Source of the DNA: Enterobacter sp. 10-1
GTDB taxonomy: Bacteria; Pseudomonadota; Gammaproteobacteria; Enterobacterales; Enterobacteriaceae
NCBI GenBank assembly: GCA_002270295.1
Contig: NISF01000001.1
Span: 186,001-250,000 of the forward strand
Direction of reading: 5' to 3'
DNA length: 64,000 nt
Made by a program: the position numbers and the translations under genes. Every line of letters begins with the position of its first letter. Position 1 is the stretch's first letter. The notes beneath the pieces were generated by a model, which had not been told where the DNA came from, ran no database searches, and saw nothing but the letters and a program-made list of their open reading frames with translations. Positions 11,621 to 22,766 of the stretch are shown here, piece by piece.

Positions 11621-11659
11621 ATTCAGGCTGCGGGCGCGCGAGCCGCCTGCAGCCTGAAT
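11621..11659 (+). terminator. Stem-loop after recR
   Basis: Perfect 11-bp arms ATTCAGGCTGC (11621-11631) and GCAGCCTGAAT (11649-11659) close a 17-base G+C-rich loop. Only a weak A/T stretch follows, so it may terminate inefficiently or simply stabilise the 3' end of the dnaX-ybaB-recR transcript. Confidence 0.5.
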
Positions 11660-11694
11660 TATTTAGAGTATCAGGGCATTTTTCGCGGCTGTTG

Positions 11695-11723
11695 CTTGAA
11701 AAATTTTCCCGTCGTCCCCATCT
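11695..11723 (+). promoter_or_regulatory. Sigma-32 heat-shock promoter of htpG
   Basis: CTTGAAA (11695-11701) and CCCCATCT (11716-11723) are separated by 14 bp, matching the sigma-32 consensus -35 and -10 elements. It is placed 53 bp upstream of the htpG start, as expected for this heat-shock gene. Confidence 0.9.
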
Positions 11724-11776
11724 CACACTCAACGGTTTTTTTACCATTAAACATGGCATTGTTGAGGTTAAGCTAG

Positions 11777-13651
11777 ATGAAAGGACAAGAAACTCGCGGT
11801 TTTCAGTCAGAAGTAAAACAGCTTCTGCACCTGATGATCCATTCTCTCTATTCCAATAAAGAAATCTTCCTGCGCGAGCTTATTTCCAACGCCTCCGATG
11901 CGGCCGACAAGCTGCGCTTTCGCGCGCTGTCGCAGCCGGATCTGTACGAGGGCGACGGTGAGCTGCGCGTGCGGGTCTCTTTTAACAAAGACAACCGCAC
12001 CCTGACCATCGCCGATAACGGCATCGGGATGAATCGTGACGAGGTTATCGATCATCTTGGGACGATTGCTAAATCCGGCACCAAATCGTTCCTCGAATCG
12101 ATGGGCTCCGATCAGGCCAAAGATAGCCAGCTGATTGGTCAGTTTGGCGTCGGCTTCTACTCCGCGTTTATCGTTGCCGATAAGGTGACGGTACGGACGC
12201 GCGCCGCGGGCGATAGCGCTGACAACGGCGTGTTCTGGGAGTCTGCCGGCGAAGGCGATTACACCGTTGCCGATATCACCAAAGCCGATCGCGGGACGGA
12301 GATTACCCTGCATCTGCGCGAAGGCGAGGATGATTTCCTCAACGACTGGCGCGTGCGCTCAATCATCAGCAAATACTCTGACCATATCGCGCTGCCGGTA
12401 GAGATTGAAAAACAGGAAGAAGTTGACGGCGAAACCGTTATCTCCTGGGAGAAAATCAACAAGGCGCAGGCGCTGTGGACCCGCAATAAGTCGGAAATTA
12501 AAGACGACGAATACCACGAATTCTATAAGCATATTGCCCACGACTATAGCGATCCGCTGACCTGGAGCCACAACCGGGTTGAAGGCAAGCAGGAGTACAC
12601 CAGCCTGCTGTACATCCCGTCCCAGGCGCCGTGGGACATGTGGAACCGCGATCATAAACATGGCCTGAAGCTGTACGTTCAGCGCGTCTTCATCATGGAC
12701 GACGCCGAGCAGTTCATGCCTAACTATCTGCGCTTCGTCCGCGGCCTCGTTGATTCCAACGACCTGCCGCTGAACGTATCGCGCGAAATCCTGCAGGACA
12801 GCAGCGTCACCCGCAACCTGCGCAGCGCGCTGAGCAAGCGCGTGCTGCAGATGCTGGAAAAACTGGCGAAAGACGATGGCGAAAAATATCAGACCTTCTG
12901 GCAGCAGTTCGGCCTGGCGCTGAAAGAGGGCCCGGCGGAAGACGCCGCGAACCAGCAGACCATCGCTAAGCTGCTGCGCTTCGCCAGTACGCATACCGAC
13001 TCCGCGGCGCAGACCGTGTCGCTGGAAGAGTACGTCTCCCGTATGAAAGAAGGGCAGGAGAAGATTTACTACATCACCGCCGACAGCTATGCCGCCGCGA
13101 AGAGCAGCCCGCACCTCGAGCTGCTGCGTAAGAAAGGCATCGAAGTGCTGCTGCTCTCTGACCGCATCGACGAGTGGATGATGAGCTATCTGACCGAGTT
13201 CGACGGCAAGGCGTTCCAGTCGGTGGCCAAAACCGACGAGTCGCTGGATAAGCTGGCGGATGAAGTCGATGAAAGCACCAAAGAGGCCGAAAAGGCGCTG
13301 GAGCCGTTCGTTGACCGCGTGAAAACGCTGCTGGGCGAGCGGGTGAAAGAGGTCCGCCTGACCCATCGTCTGACCGATACGCCGGCCATCGTCACCACCG
13401 ATGCGGATGAAATGAGCACCCAGATGGCGAAATTGTTCGCCGCTGCGGGCCAGGCGGCGCCGGAAGTGAAGTACATTTTTGAGCTGAACCCGGCTCATCA
13501 GCTGGTTAAACGCGCTGCGGATACCCTGGATGATGCTCAGTTTGGCGAATGGGTTGAGCTGCTGCTCGATCAGGCGCTGCTGGCCGAGCGCGGTACGCTG
13601 GAAGATCCTAACCAGTTTATCCGTCGCATGAACCAGCTGCTGGCATCGTAA
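11777..13651 (+). CDS. htpG: Hsp90-family chaperone HtpG
   Basis: Cytosolic ATP-dependent chaperone that works with DnaK on late folding. 624 residues, the E. coli length. The GHKL ATPase motifs are visible: [14 protein letters not shown] (near 32-45), DNGIGM (near 80-85) and [11 protein letters not shown] (near 118). The middle domain and C-terminal dimerisation domain are complete. Driven by the sigma-32 promoter above. The start ATG has only a weak Shine-Dalgarno, but it begins [13 protein letters not shown] as in E. coli. Confidence 0.98.
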   Translation: MKGQETRGFQSEVKQLLHLMIHSLYSNKEIFLRELISNASDAADKLRFRALSQPDLYEGDGELRVRVSFNKDNRTLTIADNGIGMNRDEVIDHLGTIAKSGTKSFLESMGSDQAKDSQLIGQFGVGFYSAFIVADKVTVRTRAAGDSADNGVFWESAGEGDYTVADITKADRGTEITLHLREGEDDFLNDWRVRSIISKYSDHIALPVEIEKQEEVDGETVISWEKINKAQALWTRNKSEIKDDEYHEFYKHIAHDYSDPLTWSHNRVEGKQEYTSLLYIPSQAPWDMWNRDHKHGLKLYVQRVFIMDDAEQFMPNYLRFVRGLVDSNDLPLNVSREILQDSSVTRNLRSALSKRVLQMLEKLAKDDGEKYQTFWQQFGLALKEGPAEDAANQQTIAKLLRFASTHTDSAAQTVSLEEYVSRMKEGQEKIYYITADSYAAAKSSPHLELLRKKGIEVLLLSDRIDEWMMSYLTEFDGKAFQSVAKTDESLDKLADEVDESTKEAEKALEPFVDRVKTLLGERVKEVRLTHRLTDTPAIVTTDADEMSTQMAKLFAAAGQAAPEVKYIFELNPAHQLVKRAADTLDDAQFGEWVELLLDQALLAERGTLEDPNQFIRRMNQLLAS

Positions 13652-13663
13652 TTCCTGCCCCTA

Positions 13664-13692
13664 ATCTCCTCTCCCGAAACGGGGGAGGGGAT
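13664..13692 (+). terminator. Hairpin downstream of htpG
   Basis: Arms 13664-13675 and 13681-13692 pair over 12 bp (two G-T wobbles) around the loop GAAAC. The trailing bases are only weakly T-rich (ATTTACC). Likely the htpG terminator. Confidence 0.55.
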
Positions 13693-13810
13693 TTACCCCA
13701 GACCTTCTGAAATACCCTCTTCAGCCAAAATAAACTGACCATTAACCGTTTCAGCCGCTCTGCCTTCCTTGAGCCATCTGCGTTCTGGTGGTATGGTTTA
13801 GCGTTTTTGA

Positions 13811-14488
<678 letters not shown>

Positions 14489-14496
14489 TCCAGTCC

Positions 14497-14526
14497 GTTC
14501 TCATCCCGTGGTGACGGGATGAGAAC
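14497..14526 (+). terminator. Strong stem-loop after adk
   Basis: A perfect 13-bp stem GTTCTCATCCCGT (14497-14509) / ACGGGATGAGAAC (14514-14526) closes a GGTG loop. There is no immediate T-run (a TTTTT occurs about 15 bp later), so it may be a terminator or a 3'-end stabilising hairpin. Confidence 0.6.
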
Positions 14527-14615
14527 ACCTCTCATTCTACCTTTTTCTATGATTGGTTCCGTTTAGCGCCATTTAAGCTACAATTGTCTGCGATTCAAAT
14601 GGTTAAGAGGCGGTA

Positions 14616-15578
14616 ATGCATCAGACGAAAACAGGTATCTTGCTAGCCAATTTAGGCACTCCCGATGCGCCCACGCCCGACGCGGTGAAGCGCTATCTGC
14701 GACAATTTCTGAGCGACAAACGGGTCGTTGATACGCCTCGTCTGCTGTGGTGGCCGCTGCTGCGCGGCGTGATCCTCCCTCTGCGTTCCCCGAGGGTGGC
14801 GAAGCTTTACCAGTCGGTATGGATGGAAGAGGGCTCGCCGCTGATGGTATACAGCCGTCAGCAGCAGCAGGCGCTGGCCGCCCGACTGCCCGACACGCCG
14901 GTGGCGCTGGGGATGAGCTACGGTTCGCCTGCGCTTGAAAGCGCGGTGGATGAACTGCTGGGCCAGGGCGTTGACCATATCATCGTGCTGCCGCTGTATC
15001 CCCAGTACTCCTGCTCCACCGTTGCGGCGGTATGGGACGAGCTGGCGCGGATCCTCGGCAAAAAGCGGGCGATCCCCGGGATCTCCTTTATCCGTGATTA
15101 CGCCGACGACGCGGGCTATATTGCGGCGCTCGCCGCCAGCGTTCGCGCTTCGTTTGCCGAACACGGCGAGCCGGACGTGCTGCTGCTCTCTTATCACGGT
15201 ATTCCGCAGCGCTACGCCCGCGAAGGGGATGATTACCCGCAGCGCTGCCGCGACACCACCCGGGAGCTGGTCTCCGCGCTGGATCTCTCTCCCGATCGGG
15301 TGATGATGACCTATCAGTCGCGCTTTGGCCGCGAACCGTGGCTGACTCCGTATACCGACGAGACGCTGAAAATGCTGGGCGAACAGGGCGTGAAGCACGT
15401 CCAGGTTCTCTGTCCTGGATTTTCCGCCGATTGCCTGGAGACGCTGGAGGAAATTGCCGTGCAGAACCGCGAGTTCTTCCTCGAGGCCGGCGGGCAGAAA
15501 TATGAATATATTCCTGCTCTCAACGCGGACGCGGCGCATATTGAGATGATGGTTAACCTGACGGCAGCGTATCGCTAA
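14616..15578 (+). CDS. hemH: Ferrochelatase
   Basis: Inserts Fe2+ into protoporphyrin IX, the last step of heme synthesis. 320 residues. The catalytic His lies in [12 protein letters not shown] (about residue 194) and the conserved Glu in [15 protein letters not shown] (about 264). The N-terminal [15 protein letters not shown] is typical. In E. coli the esterase gene aes follows hemH; here gsk follows directly after 63 bp, so aes is missing. This is relevant to the heme-import operon later in the window, which supplies the same product by uptake. Confidence 0.98.
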   Translation: MHQTKTGILLANLGTPDAPTPDAVKRYLRQFLSDKRVVDTPRLLWWPLLRGVILPLRSPRVAKLYQSVWMEEGSPLMVYSRQQQQALAARLPDTPVALGMSYGSPALESAVDELLGQGVDHIIVLPLYPQYSCSTVAAVWDELARILGKKRAIPGISFIRDYADDAGYIAALAASVRASFAEHGEPDVLLLSYHGIPQRYAREGDDYPQRCRDTTRELVSALDLSPDRVMMTYQSRFGREPWLTPYTDETLKMLGEQGVKHVQVLCPGFSADCLETLEEIAVQNREFFLEAGGQKYEYIPALNADAAHIEMMVNLTAAYR

Positions 15579-15641
15579 TCGCGTGCGGCGCGGGGAATAT
15601 GCTACTATTCCCCGCCTGTCCACTGCCACTAAATCACCACT

Positions 15642-16946
15642 ATGAAATTTCCCGGTAAACGCAAATCTAAACACTACTTTCCTGTAAATGCCCGCGATCC
15701 GCTGCTGCAACAAATTCAGCCGGAAAATGAATCTAATATTTCCTGGGTGGTCGGCATCGATCAGACTCTGGTGGATATCGAAGCGAAAGTGGATGAAGCG
15801 TTTATTGTGCGCTACGGCCTGAGCGCCGGACATTCGCTGGTGATTGAAGATGATATCGCCGAGGCGCTTTATCAGGATCTGCTGCGCAACAATCTGATCA
15901 CCCACCAGTTTGCCGGTGGGACCATCGGCAATACCATGCACAACTATTCGGTGCTGGCGGATGATCGGTCGGTGCTGCTCGGCGTGATGTGCAGCAATAT
16001 CGAAATCGGCGGCTACGCCTATCGTTATCTTTGTAATACCTCCAGCCGTACCGATCTTAACTATCTTCAGGGCGTGGACGGGGCGATCGGCCGCTGCTTC
16101 ACCCTGATCGGCGACTCCGGCGAACGTACCTTCGCCATCAGCCCAGGGCACATGAACAAGCTGCGTCCGGAAAGTATTCCGGAAGAGGTGATTGCCGGCG
16201 CTTCAGCGCTGGTACTGACCTCTTATCTGGTGCGCTGCAAGCCCGGCGAACCGATGCCGGACGCCACGATGAAAGCGATAGAGTACGCGAAAAAACACGA
16301 CGTGCCGGTAGTGCTGACGCTGGGAACCAAATACGTCATTGCCGACAACCCGCAGTGGTGGCAGACCTTCCTGAAGGAAAATGTTTCGATTCTGGCCATG
16401 AATGAAGAAGAGGCCGAGGCGCTGACCGGGCTTGCCGATCCGCTGCTGGCCTCAGATAAGGCGCTGGAGTGGGTGGATCTGGTGCTATGTACCGCCGGAC
16501 CTGCGGGCCTGTATATGGCCAGCTTCACCGAAGACGAAGTTAAGCGCAAAACCCAGCACCCGCTGCTGCCGGGGGCCATTGCCGAATTTAATCAGTACGA
16601 GTTCAGCCGCGCGATGCGCCATCAGGATTGTCAAAACCCGCTGCGTATCTACTCGCATATCGCCCCGTACATGGGCGGGCCTGAGAAAATCATGAATACC
16701 AACGGTGCCGGCGACGGCGCGCTGGCGGCGCTGCTGCACGATATTACGGCGAATAACTACCACCGTCATAACGTCCCCAACTCCAGTAAGCACAAGTGCA
16801 AGTGGCTGACCTACTCATCGCTGGCGCAGGTGTGCAAATACGCTAACCGCGTCAGCTATCAGGTACTGAATCAGCACTCGCCGCGTTTAACCCGTGGGCT
16901 GCCGGAGCGTGAAGATAGCCTGGAAGAGGCGTACTGGGAGCGCTAA
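15642..16946 (+). CDS. gsk: Inosine-guanosine kinase
   Basis: PfkB-family kinase that phosphorylates guanosine and inosine in purine salvage. 434 residues (E. coli 434). The catalytic GAGDGALAALLHD motif (anion hole and Asp base) is at about residues 352-364, and the N-terminal nucleoside-binding segment GGTIGNTMHNYSVLADD near 90. Convergent with ybaL; a hairpin with 7-bp arms (16994-17016) sits between them without a clear T-tract. Confidence 0.97.
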   Translation: MKFPGKRKSKHYFPVNARDPLLQQIQPENESNISWVVGIDQTLVDIEAKVDEAFIVRYGLSAGHSLVIEDDIAEALYQDLLRNNLITHQFAGGTIGNTMHNYSVLADDRSVLLGVMCSNIEIGGYAYRYLCNTSSRTDLNYLQGVDGAIGRCFTLIGDSGERTFAISPGHMNKLRPESIPEEVIAGASALVLTSYLVRCKPGEPMPDATMKAIEYAKKHDVPVVLTLGTKYVIADNPQWWQTFLKENVSILAMNEEEAEALTGLADPLLASDKALEWVDLVLCTAGPAGLYMASFTEDEVKRKTQHPLLPGAIAEFNQYEFSRAMRHQDCQNPLRIYSHIAPYMGGPEKIMNTNGAGDGALAALLHDITANNYHRHNVPNSSKHKCKWLTYSSLAQVCKYANRVSYQVLNQHSPRLTRGLPEREDSLEEAYWER

Positions 16947-17024
16947 GCGCGTTTCCCTCGCCGCAGGGGGCGGGAGACGTTTGACCGGATCGCGCCCTCT
17001 GCCGATGCGAGAGGGCGGCAGAGC

Positions 17025-18701
17025 TTAGCCGGTGACCACTTCACCCGCCGGCGGCGTTTCCAGCAGCAGCAGCATGGCGCGGGCGATTTCCCGCTCGCCC
17101 ATCACCACCTGATTCGCGCCGCGTTCGACAATATAGTCCACTTCGTCATCATAGTGCGCGCGGGCGATAATCTCGATATTCGGGCATTTCTCACGCGCAG
17201 AGGCAACGATTTCTCCCGCCTCGTAGCCGTTAGGGATGGTCAGAAGCAGCCAGCGGGCGCAGTCCAGATGCGCCAGATTCATAATCTCTTCGTTTGCCGC
17301 ATTGCCCAGCACCGCGCGGATGCCGCGCTCGCGCAGCTCGTCCACGCGGGTGCGCGACGTTTCGATAACCACCAGCGGAATACCCTGCGCCATCAGCTTC
17401 TCGCCGAGCAGGCTGCCGACGCGGCCAAAGCCAACCAGCAGCGCGTGATTGCAGATATCGACCGGAATTTGCTTCTCTTCTTCCAGCACCTCTTCGAGGG
17501 TTTGCTCGTCGAGGGTTTCGGTTTTATCGAGGTATTTTTCCAGCAGCGCGAACAGCACAGGGTTGAGCATAATGGAGATGATCGCCCCGGCAAGCACCAG
17601 GTTTTGCCCGGCCTGCGGCAGCAGATCCAGCGCCATACCGAGGCCGGCGAGGATAAAGGCGAACTCACCGATCTGCGCCAGGCTGGCGGCGATGGTCAGC
17701 GCGGTACGCGGGGAGTGGCCGAACATCCGCACGAGGAAGAAGGCCACCACCGACTTACCGAAGATGATAATCGCCAGGGTTGCCAGTACCGCCAGCGGCT
17801 GCTCCAGCAGGATCATCGGGTCGAACAGCATGCCGACGGAAACAAAGAACAGCACCGCGAACGCGTCGCGAAGCGGCAGCGTATCGTGGGCGGCGCGGTG
17901 GCTGAGTTCGGATTCGTTCAGCACCATGCCGGCGAAAAATGCGCCGAGGGCAAAGGAGACGTCGAACAGCTCAACCGCGCCGAAGGCAATCCCGAGCGCC
18001 AGCGCCAGCACCGAAAGCGTAAACAGTTCCCGTGAGCCGGTCGCGGCGCTGCGCGACATAATCCACGGCACCAGGCGGCGGCCAACCAGCATCATAATGG
18101 CGATAAAGGCGACGACTTTACCGATAGTGATGCCCATATCAACGGCCAGCGACGCCAGGCCGACGTTGCCTTTTTCCGTCATTCCGGCGACGGCGGGCAG
18201 CAGGACCAGCGTCAGCACCATCACTAAATCTTCGACGATTAGCCAGCCGATGGCGATTTGCCCTCGCTGACTATCAATAAGCTGGCGTTCTTCTAACGCG
18301 CGCAGCAGCACCACGGTACTGGCGGTAGAAAGACACAGACCAAAAACGATACCGGTCATCAGCGACCAGCCCAACATCGCTGAAAGCGCCATACCTAGCA
18401 GCGTTGCCACGCCTATCTGGGCAATCGCGCCGGGAATGGCGATCGACTTTACCGCCATTAAATCTTTTAAAGAGAAATGCAGACCGACGCCGAACATCAG
18501 CAAAATGACCCCAAGCTCGGCCAGCTCTGGCGCCAGTTTGGTATCAGCAACAAAACCCGGGGTAAAGGGGCCAGAGAGTACGCCCGCTAATAAATAGCCC
18601 ACCAGTGGAGAAATACGTAACTTATTGGCAATCATGCCAAAAATAAAAGCGAGGACCAGCCCGCCGACAATGGTGGTGATAAGCGGTGTTGCGTGGTGCA
18701 T
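17025..18701 (-). CDS. ybaL: CPA2-family cation/proton antiporter YbaL with RCK domain
   Basis: Predicted inner-membrane cation:proton antiporter of the KefC type; the physiological substrate is not settled. Start MHHATPLITTIVGG at 18701 is chosen because AAGGAG lies 5 bp upstream and it gives 558 residues, the E. coli length; a longer frame from 18749 lacks this support. About 12 TM segments cover residues 1-385, and the C-terminal TrkA-N/RCK domain begins at HALLVGFGRVGS (about 415). Same strand as fsr, but separated from it by 360 bp holding an ERIC element. Confidence 0.95.
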   Translation of the reverse strand: MHHATPLITTIVGGLVLAFIFGMIANKLRISPLVGYLLAGVLSGPFTPGFVADTKLAPELAELGVILLMFGVGLHFSLKDLMAVKSIAIPGAIAQIGVATLLGMALSAMLGWSLMTGIVFGLCLSTASTVVLLRALEERQLIDSQRGQIAIGWLIVEDLVMVLTLVLLPAVAGMTEKGNVGLASLAVDMGITIGKVVAFIAIMMLVGRRLVPWIMSRSAATGSRELFTLSVLALALGIAFGAVELFDVSFALGAFFAGMVLNESELSHRAAHDTLPLRDAFAVLFFVSVGMLFDPMILLEQPLAVLATLAIIIFGKSVVAFFLVRMFGHSPRTALTIAASLAQIGEFAFILAGLGMALDLLPQAGQNLVLAGAIISIMLNPVLFALLEKYLDKTETLDEQTLEEVLEEEKQIPVDICNHALLVGFGRVGSLLGEKLMAQGIPLVVIETSRTRVDELRERGIRAVLGNAANEEIMNLAHLDCARWLLLTIPNGYEAGEIVASAREKCPNIEIIARAHYDDEVDYIVERGANQVVMGEREIARAMLLLLETPPAGEVVTG

Positions 18702-18739
18702 TCCGTCTCCTTGCATGTGGTGAGCCAATCCATTTTCGG

Positions 18740-18869
18740 TATTAAACACGTCCTTCTTCAGGCTGCCTCTGCGTTAGCTTCGCGCGTTCGCCCCGACCAC
18801 ATAGTTATCTATGCTCCAGGGGTGTCGTCCACTCGCCGGCTTGATGCAACCCGAATGATATTGTGCATA
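18740..18869. repeat. ERIC element (enterobacterial repetitive intergenic consensus)
   Basis: About 130 bp upstream of ybaL aligning by eye to the ERIC consensus along its length: TGCGTTAGCTTCGCGC, then CACATAGTTATCTATGCTCC with the central inverted repeat, AGGGG, CACTCGCCGGCTTGATGCAA and CCCGAATGATATT. Flanks resemble the terminal TATA ends. The rest of the 360-bp gap between ybaL and fsr (18870-19026) is A+T-rich with no recognisable gene; a 13-bp-arm hairpin at 19027-19057 lies just beyond the fsr stop. Confidence 0.82.
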
Positions 18870-19061
18870 AACCTAAAAAACCGAGTAATAGTTTATGACA
18901 CTTTTAGCTGTTTTGTTTATGAATAATTATTGAATTCTTCCGAAAACTGGAATTAGCCCGCAAAAAAGCACAGATCGGAAAACAGGGGCAGGTAATGCAG
19001 GAGCGATCCTGATGGGGTAAGGGATTACGGCAGCCAAAGTTTCACTTTGGCTGCCGTATAA

Positions 19062-20282
19062 TCACGCTTTTTGGTGATTGTTAGGGAGGAATATCGTCAA
19101 TATACCCAGCAGAGGCAGGAAAGCACAGATTTTATAGACCAGCTCGATGCTGGTATGATCGGCTAACAGCCCCAGCACCGCGGCTCCCAGGCCACCCATC
19201 CCGAATGCAAAACCGAAGAACAGGCCGGAAACCATGCCAATTCGACCCGGTAATAGCTCCTGAGCGTAAACCAGAATGGCAGAAAACGCCGATGCGAGGA
19301 TAAAACCAATTATCATGGTCAAAATCCCCGTCCATTCGAGGGTTGCATACGGTAAAATAAGGGTAAACGGCGCTACGCCGAGGATTGAGCCCCAAATCAC
19401 GTATTTCCGCCCAATTTTATCGCCTACAGGCCCACCAATCACCGTTCCTGCGGCAACCGCGAACAGGAAGATAAACAGGTGTATCTGCGCGTTTTGCACC
19501 GATAAGCCAAACTTATCCATCAGATAAAAGGTGTAATAGCTGCTAATGCTCGCCATATAGAAGTATTTCGAGAAAATAAGCATCAGCAGGATGCTTACCG
19601 CCAGAATAACTTTATTTTTGGGCAGCGGATTGGCGATGACAGCCTTAGGTTTACCTTTGTTCATCCGATGCTGCGCCGCGTACCAGCGGCTAATTTGCGA
19701 TAGTACGACGATCGCCAGCAGCGCGGCCAGCACGAACCAGGCGACGTTGCCTTTACCGTAAGGGGCAATGATGACTGCCGCCAGCAGCGGGCCCAGAGAG
19801 CTGCCAAAGTTTCCGCCAACCTGGAACAGCGACTGGGCCAGGCCGTGGCGCCCGCCGGAGGCCATGCGCGCCACGCGAGAGGATTCCGGATGGAAGACCG
19901 AAGAGCCGGTACCGACCAGCGCGGCGGCCAGCAGCACTGTGCCAAAGCTTCCCGCCAGCGCCAGCAGCACCAGCCCGCAGAGGGTAAAGCACATTCCGAC
20001 GGGCAGCGACCACGGCATCGGGTGCTTGTCGGTTATATAGCCCACCACCGGCTGCAGGAGCGAAGAGGCGAGCTGGAAAGTGAGGGTGATCATGCCGATC
20101 TGCACAAAGGAGAGGGAGAACTCCGACTGTAGCAGCGGGTAGATCGCCAGGATCAGCGACTGGATCATATCGTTCAGCAGGTGGGAAAGGCTGATGGCCC
20201 CCAGAATGCGAAACGAGGTGCGGGCTTTTTGCGGCGGCGCAGCGGAGCCGGATAAGGGTTGAGCGGTCTGATTCATTGCCAT
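19062..20282 (-). CDS. fsr: MFS fosmidomycin efflux protein Fsr
   Basis: Major-facilitator transporter; in E. coli overexpression exports fosmidomycin. 406 residues, equal to E. coli. About 12 TM helices; conserved MFS loop motifs GYITDKHPMPW (near 84-94) and GGPVGDKIGRKYV (near 278). It begins MAMNQTAQPLSG and has a soluble N-terminus of about 25 residues. Its 3' end is followed by an inverted repeat (ACGGCAGCCAAAG and its complement, 19027-19057) that may terminate the transcript. Divergent from ushA. Confidence 0.96.
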   Translation of the reverse strand: MAMNQTAQPLSGSAAPPQKARTSFRILGAISLSHLLNDMIQSLILAIYPLLQSEFSLSFVQIGMITLTFQLASSLLQPVVGYITDKHPMPWSLPVGMCFTLCGLVLLALAGSFGTVLLAAALVGTGSSVFHPESSRVARMASGGRHGLAQSLFQVGGNFGSSLGPLLAAVIIAPYGKGNVAWFVLAALLAIVVLSQISRWYAAQHRMNKGKPKAVIANPLPKNKVILAVSILLMLIFSKYFYMASISSYYTFYLMDKFGLSVQNAQIHLFIFLFAVAAGTVIGGPVGDKIGRKYVIWGSILGVAPFTLILPYATLEWTGILTMIIGFILASAFSAILVYAQELLPGRIGMVSGLFFGFAFGMGGLGAAVLGLLADHTSIELVYKICAFLPLLGILTIFLPNNHQKA

Positions 20283-20445
20283 AGATTCACTTAAAGGTTC
20301 TTATTAGAGGATGCAGGTGGAATTATTATCTGACTAACATACCTGCGCCTAAGGTTTGAAGGAAGTCGCAATTCTGAAAACATATTTGTCTAATCGCGTA
20401 ACTCGCTATACTTTCGGCACTTGTTATTAAATCAGGGAGAGAAGC

Positions 20446-22098
20446 ATGCAATTTGTGAAACGCGGGGTGGCGCTGGCGCTATTCGCGGCGCTATCGCTGG
20501 GAAGTCTGTCAGCGCAGGCCTATGAGCAGGATAAAACCTACAAAATCACCATCCTGCATACCAACGATCATCACGGGCATTTCTGGCGTAGCGATTACGG
20601 CGAATATGGTCTCTCGGCGCAAAAAACGCTGGTGGACGGTATTCGTAAAGAGGTTGCCGCCGAGGGCGGCAGCGTACTGCTGCTATCCGGCGGCGATATT
20701 AATACCGGGGTTCCGGAGTCTGACTTGCAGGATGCGGAACCCGATTTTCGCGGCATGAACCTGGTTGGCTACGACGCTATGGCGGTGGGCAATCATGAGT
20801 TTGATAATCCCCTCAGCGTGCTGCGCCAGCAGGAGAAGTGGGCTAAATTCCCGTTCCTTTCGGCCAATATTTACCAGAAAAGCACCGGTGAGCGCCTGTT
20901 TAAGCCCTGGGCCTTATTTAAGCGCGGCGGACTGAATATCGCGGTGATTGGCCTGACGACGGACGACACCGCCAAAATTGGTAACCCGGAGTACTTCACC
21001 GATATTGAATTCCGCAAGCCGGCGGAAGAAGCGAAGCTGGTTATTCAGGAGCTGCAGCAGAATGAAAAGCCGGACGTGATTCTGGCCACGACCCATATGG
21101 GCCATTATGACAACGGCGAGCACGGTTCGAATGCGCCGGGCGACGTGGAGATGGCGCGCAGCCTGCCTGCCGGAGCGCTGGCGATGATTGTCGGCGGTCA
21201 TTCGCAGGACCCGGTATGCATGGCGGCGGAGAATAAAAAGCAGGTGGATTATGTTCCCGGTACGCCGTGCGCGCCGGACAAGCAAAACGGCATCTGGATC
21301 GTCCAGGCGCATGAATGGGGTAAATACGTGGGCCGCGCGGATTTTGAATTCCGCAACGGCGAAATGAAGCTGGTGCACTATCAGCTGATCCCGGTCAACC
21401 TGAAGAAAAAAGTGACCTACGACAACGGCCAGAGCGAACGCGTGCTCTATACGCCGCAGATCCCGGAAAACGCGCAGATGCTATCGCTGCTGACGCCGTT
21501 CCAGAATAAGGGTAAAGCGCAGCTGCAGGTGAAAATCGGCAGCGTCAACGCTCATCTTGAGGGCGATCGCAGCAAGGTGCGCTTCGTGCAGACCAACATG
21601 GGGCAGCTTCTGCTGGCGGCGCAGATGGCGCGCAGCGGCGCCGACTTTGCGGTGATGAGCGGCGGCGGTATTCGCGACTCCATCGAAGCCGGAGATATTA
21701 CCTATAAAGACGTGATGAAGGTGCAGCCGTTCGGCAACGTGCTGGTGTACGTCGATATGAACGGCCAGGAGGTGACGGAATATCTCACCGCCGTGGCGCA
21801 GATGAAACCGGATTCCGGGGCCTATCCGCAGTTCGCCAACGTCAGCTTTGTGGCGAAAGACGGCAAGCTGAATGATTTGAAAATCAAAGGCCAGCCGGTC
21901 GATCCGACGAAAACCTACCGCATGGCGACCCTGAGCTTTAACGGCACCGGCGGCGACGGTTATCCGCATATCGACGCTAAGCCAGGCTACGTCAATACCG
22001 GCTTCATCGACGCCGAAGTGCTGAAGGAGTATATCCAGAAGAACTCCCCGCTGGACGCGGCGGCGTTTGAACCGAAAGGCGAGGTGAGCTGGCAGTAA
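20446..22098 (+). CDS. ushA: Periplasmic 5'-nucleotidase / UDP-sugar hydrolase UshA
   Basis: Zinc-dependent periplasmic hydrolase of 5'-nucleotides and UDP-sugars, giving nucleoside uptake substrates. 550 residues as in E. coli. The signal peptide is cleaved near LSAQA at about residue 25. Metal ligands are in LHTNDHHGHF (near 36-45) and GNHEFD (near 115), and the C-terminal substrate domain contains SFNGTGGDGYP (near 500). Good AGGGAGAG ribosome-binding site before the ATG. Convergent with ybaK. Confidence 0.98.
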   Translation: MQFVKRGVALALFAALSLGSLSAQAYEQDKTYKITILHTNDHHGHFWRSDYGEYGLSAQKTLVDGIRKEVAAEGGSVLLLSGGDINTGVPESDLQDAEPDFRGMNLVGYDAMAVGNHEFDNPLSVLRQQEKWAKFPFLSANIYQKSTGERLFKPWALFKRGGLNIAVIGLTTDDTAKIGNPEYFTDIEFRKPAEEAKLVIQELQQNEKPDVILATTHMGHYDNGEHGSNAPGDVEMARSLPAGALAMIVGGHSQDPVCMAAENKKQVDYVPGTPCAPDKQNGIWIVQAHEWGKYVGRADFEFRNGEMKLVHYQLIPVNLKKKVTYDNGQSERVLYTPQIPENAQMLSLLTPFQNKGKAQLQVKIGSVNAHLEGDRSKVRFVQTNMGQLLLAAQMARSGADFAVMSGGGIRDSIEAGDITYKDVMKVQPFGNVLVYVDMNGQEVTEYLTAVAQMKPDSGAYPQFANVSFVAKDGKLNDLKIKGQPVDPTKTYRMATLSFNGTGGDGYPHIDAKPGYVNTGFIDAEVLKEYIQKNSPLDAAAFEPKGEVSWQ

Positions 22099-22163
22099 CG
22101 GAGCCGCGCCGCTCGCCGGGTTGTGGTTTTGGCCCGGCCAGCGGCGCGAGGCGGCTGGAGAGA

Positions 22164-22643
22164 TTAATCGCGGCGCGCTATATCGGCGAACTTCGCATCC
22201 AGGATTTTCGCCAGGTCGCTGGCCGCCAGCTCGATATCCAGCCCGCGCTTGCCGCCTGAGATATACATGGTGGCAAACTCCTGTGCCGGGGCGTCAATCA
22301 CCGTCGGCAGGCGTTTTTTCTGTCCAAGCGGGCTGATGCCGCCGACCAGATAGCCGGTTACCCGCTGCGCCACCATCGGGTCGGCCATATCCACTTTCTT
22401 CGCGCCCAGCGCTTTGGCCACTTTTTTCAAATCCAGCTGACCAGCGACCGGGGTGACCGCCACGGCCAGATGCTTCATATCCCCGTTGAGCGCCACCAGC
22501 AGCGTTTTATAAACCCGATCGGCGTTCAGGCCGAGTTTGCGCACCACTTCGTCGCCGAAATTGGTTTCGCCAGGATCGTGATCGTAGCTGTGGATCGTAA
22601 AAGCAATTTTGTTTTTTTCGAGTAACTTAACGGCGGGAGTCAT
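22164..22643 (-). CDS. ybaK: Cys-tRNA(Pro) deacylase YbaK
   Basis: Trans-editing enzyme that hydrolyses Cys mischarged on tRNA-Pro. The start [12 protein letters not shown] at 22643 gives 159 residues as in E. coli; an upstream start (22661) would add six residues. Conserved YbaK/ProX features: [20 protein letters not shown] with the catalytic-region Lys near residue 46, and [17 protein letters not shown] near 100-116. Minus strand, convergent with ushA and divergent from the chiX RNA. Confidence 0.96.
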   Translation of the reverse strand: MTPAVKLLEKNKIAFTIHSYDHDPGETNFGDEVVRKLGLNADRVYKTLLVALNGDMKHLAVAVTPVAGQLDLKKVAKALGAKKVDMADPMVAQRVTGYLVGGISPLGQKKRLPTVIDAPAQEFATMYISGGKRGLDIELAASDLAKILDAKFADIARRD

Positions 22644-22766
22644 CGCTATCCTTCTTACCAACCGATCTAATGTACGTTAAGCATACGCCTGATGATTGTG
22701 TAAAAAATAGTACCATCTTGCGCAATAGTATTGGCAGTGATGGTCACTTTGAGCGACAATCGAACG

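Noticed and set aside
12359..13498. 379-codon frame antisense to htpG
   Set aside because: Shadow of the conserved htpG reading frame.
14652..16151. 499-codon minus-strand frame over hemH and gsk
   Set aside because: It crosses two well-conserved sense genes and their intergenic gap; composition artefact.
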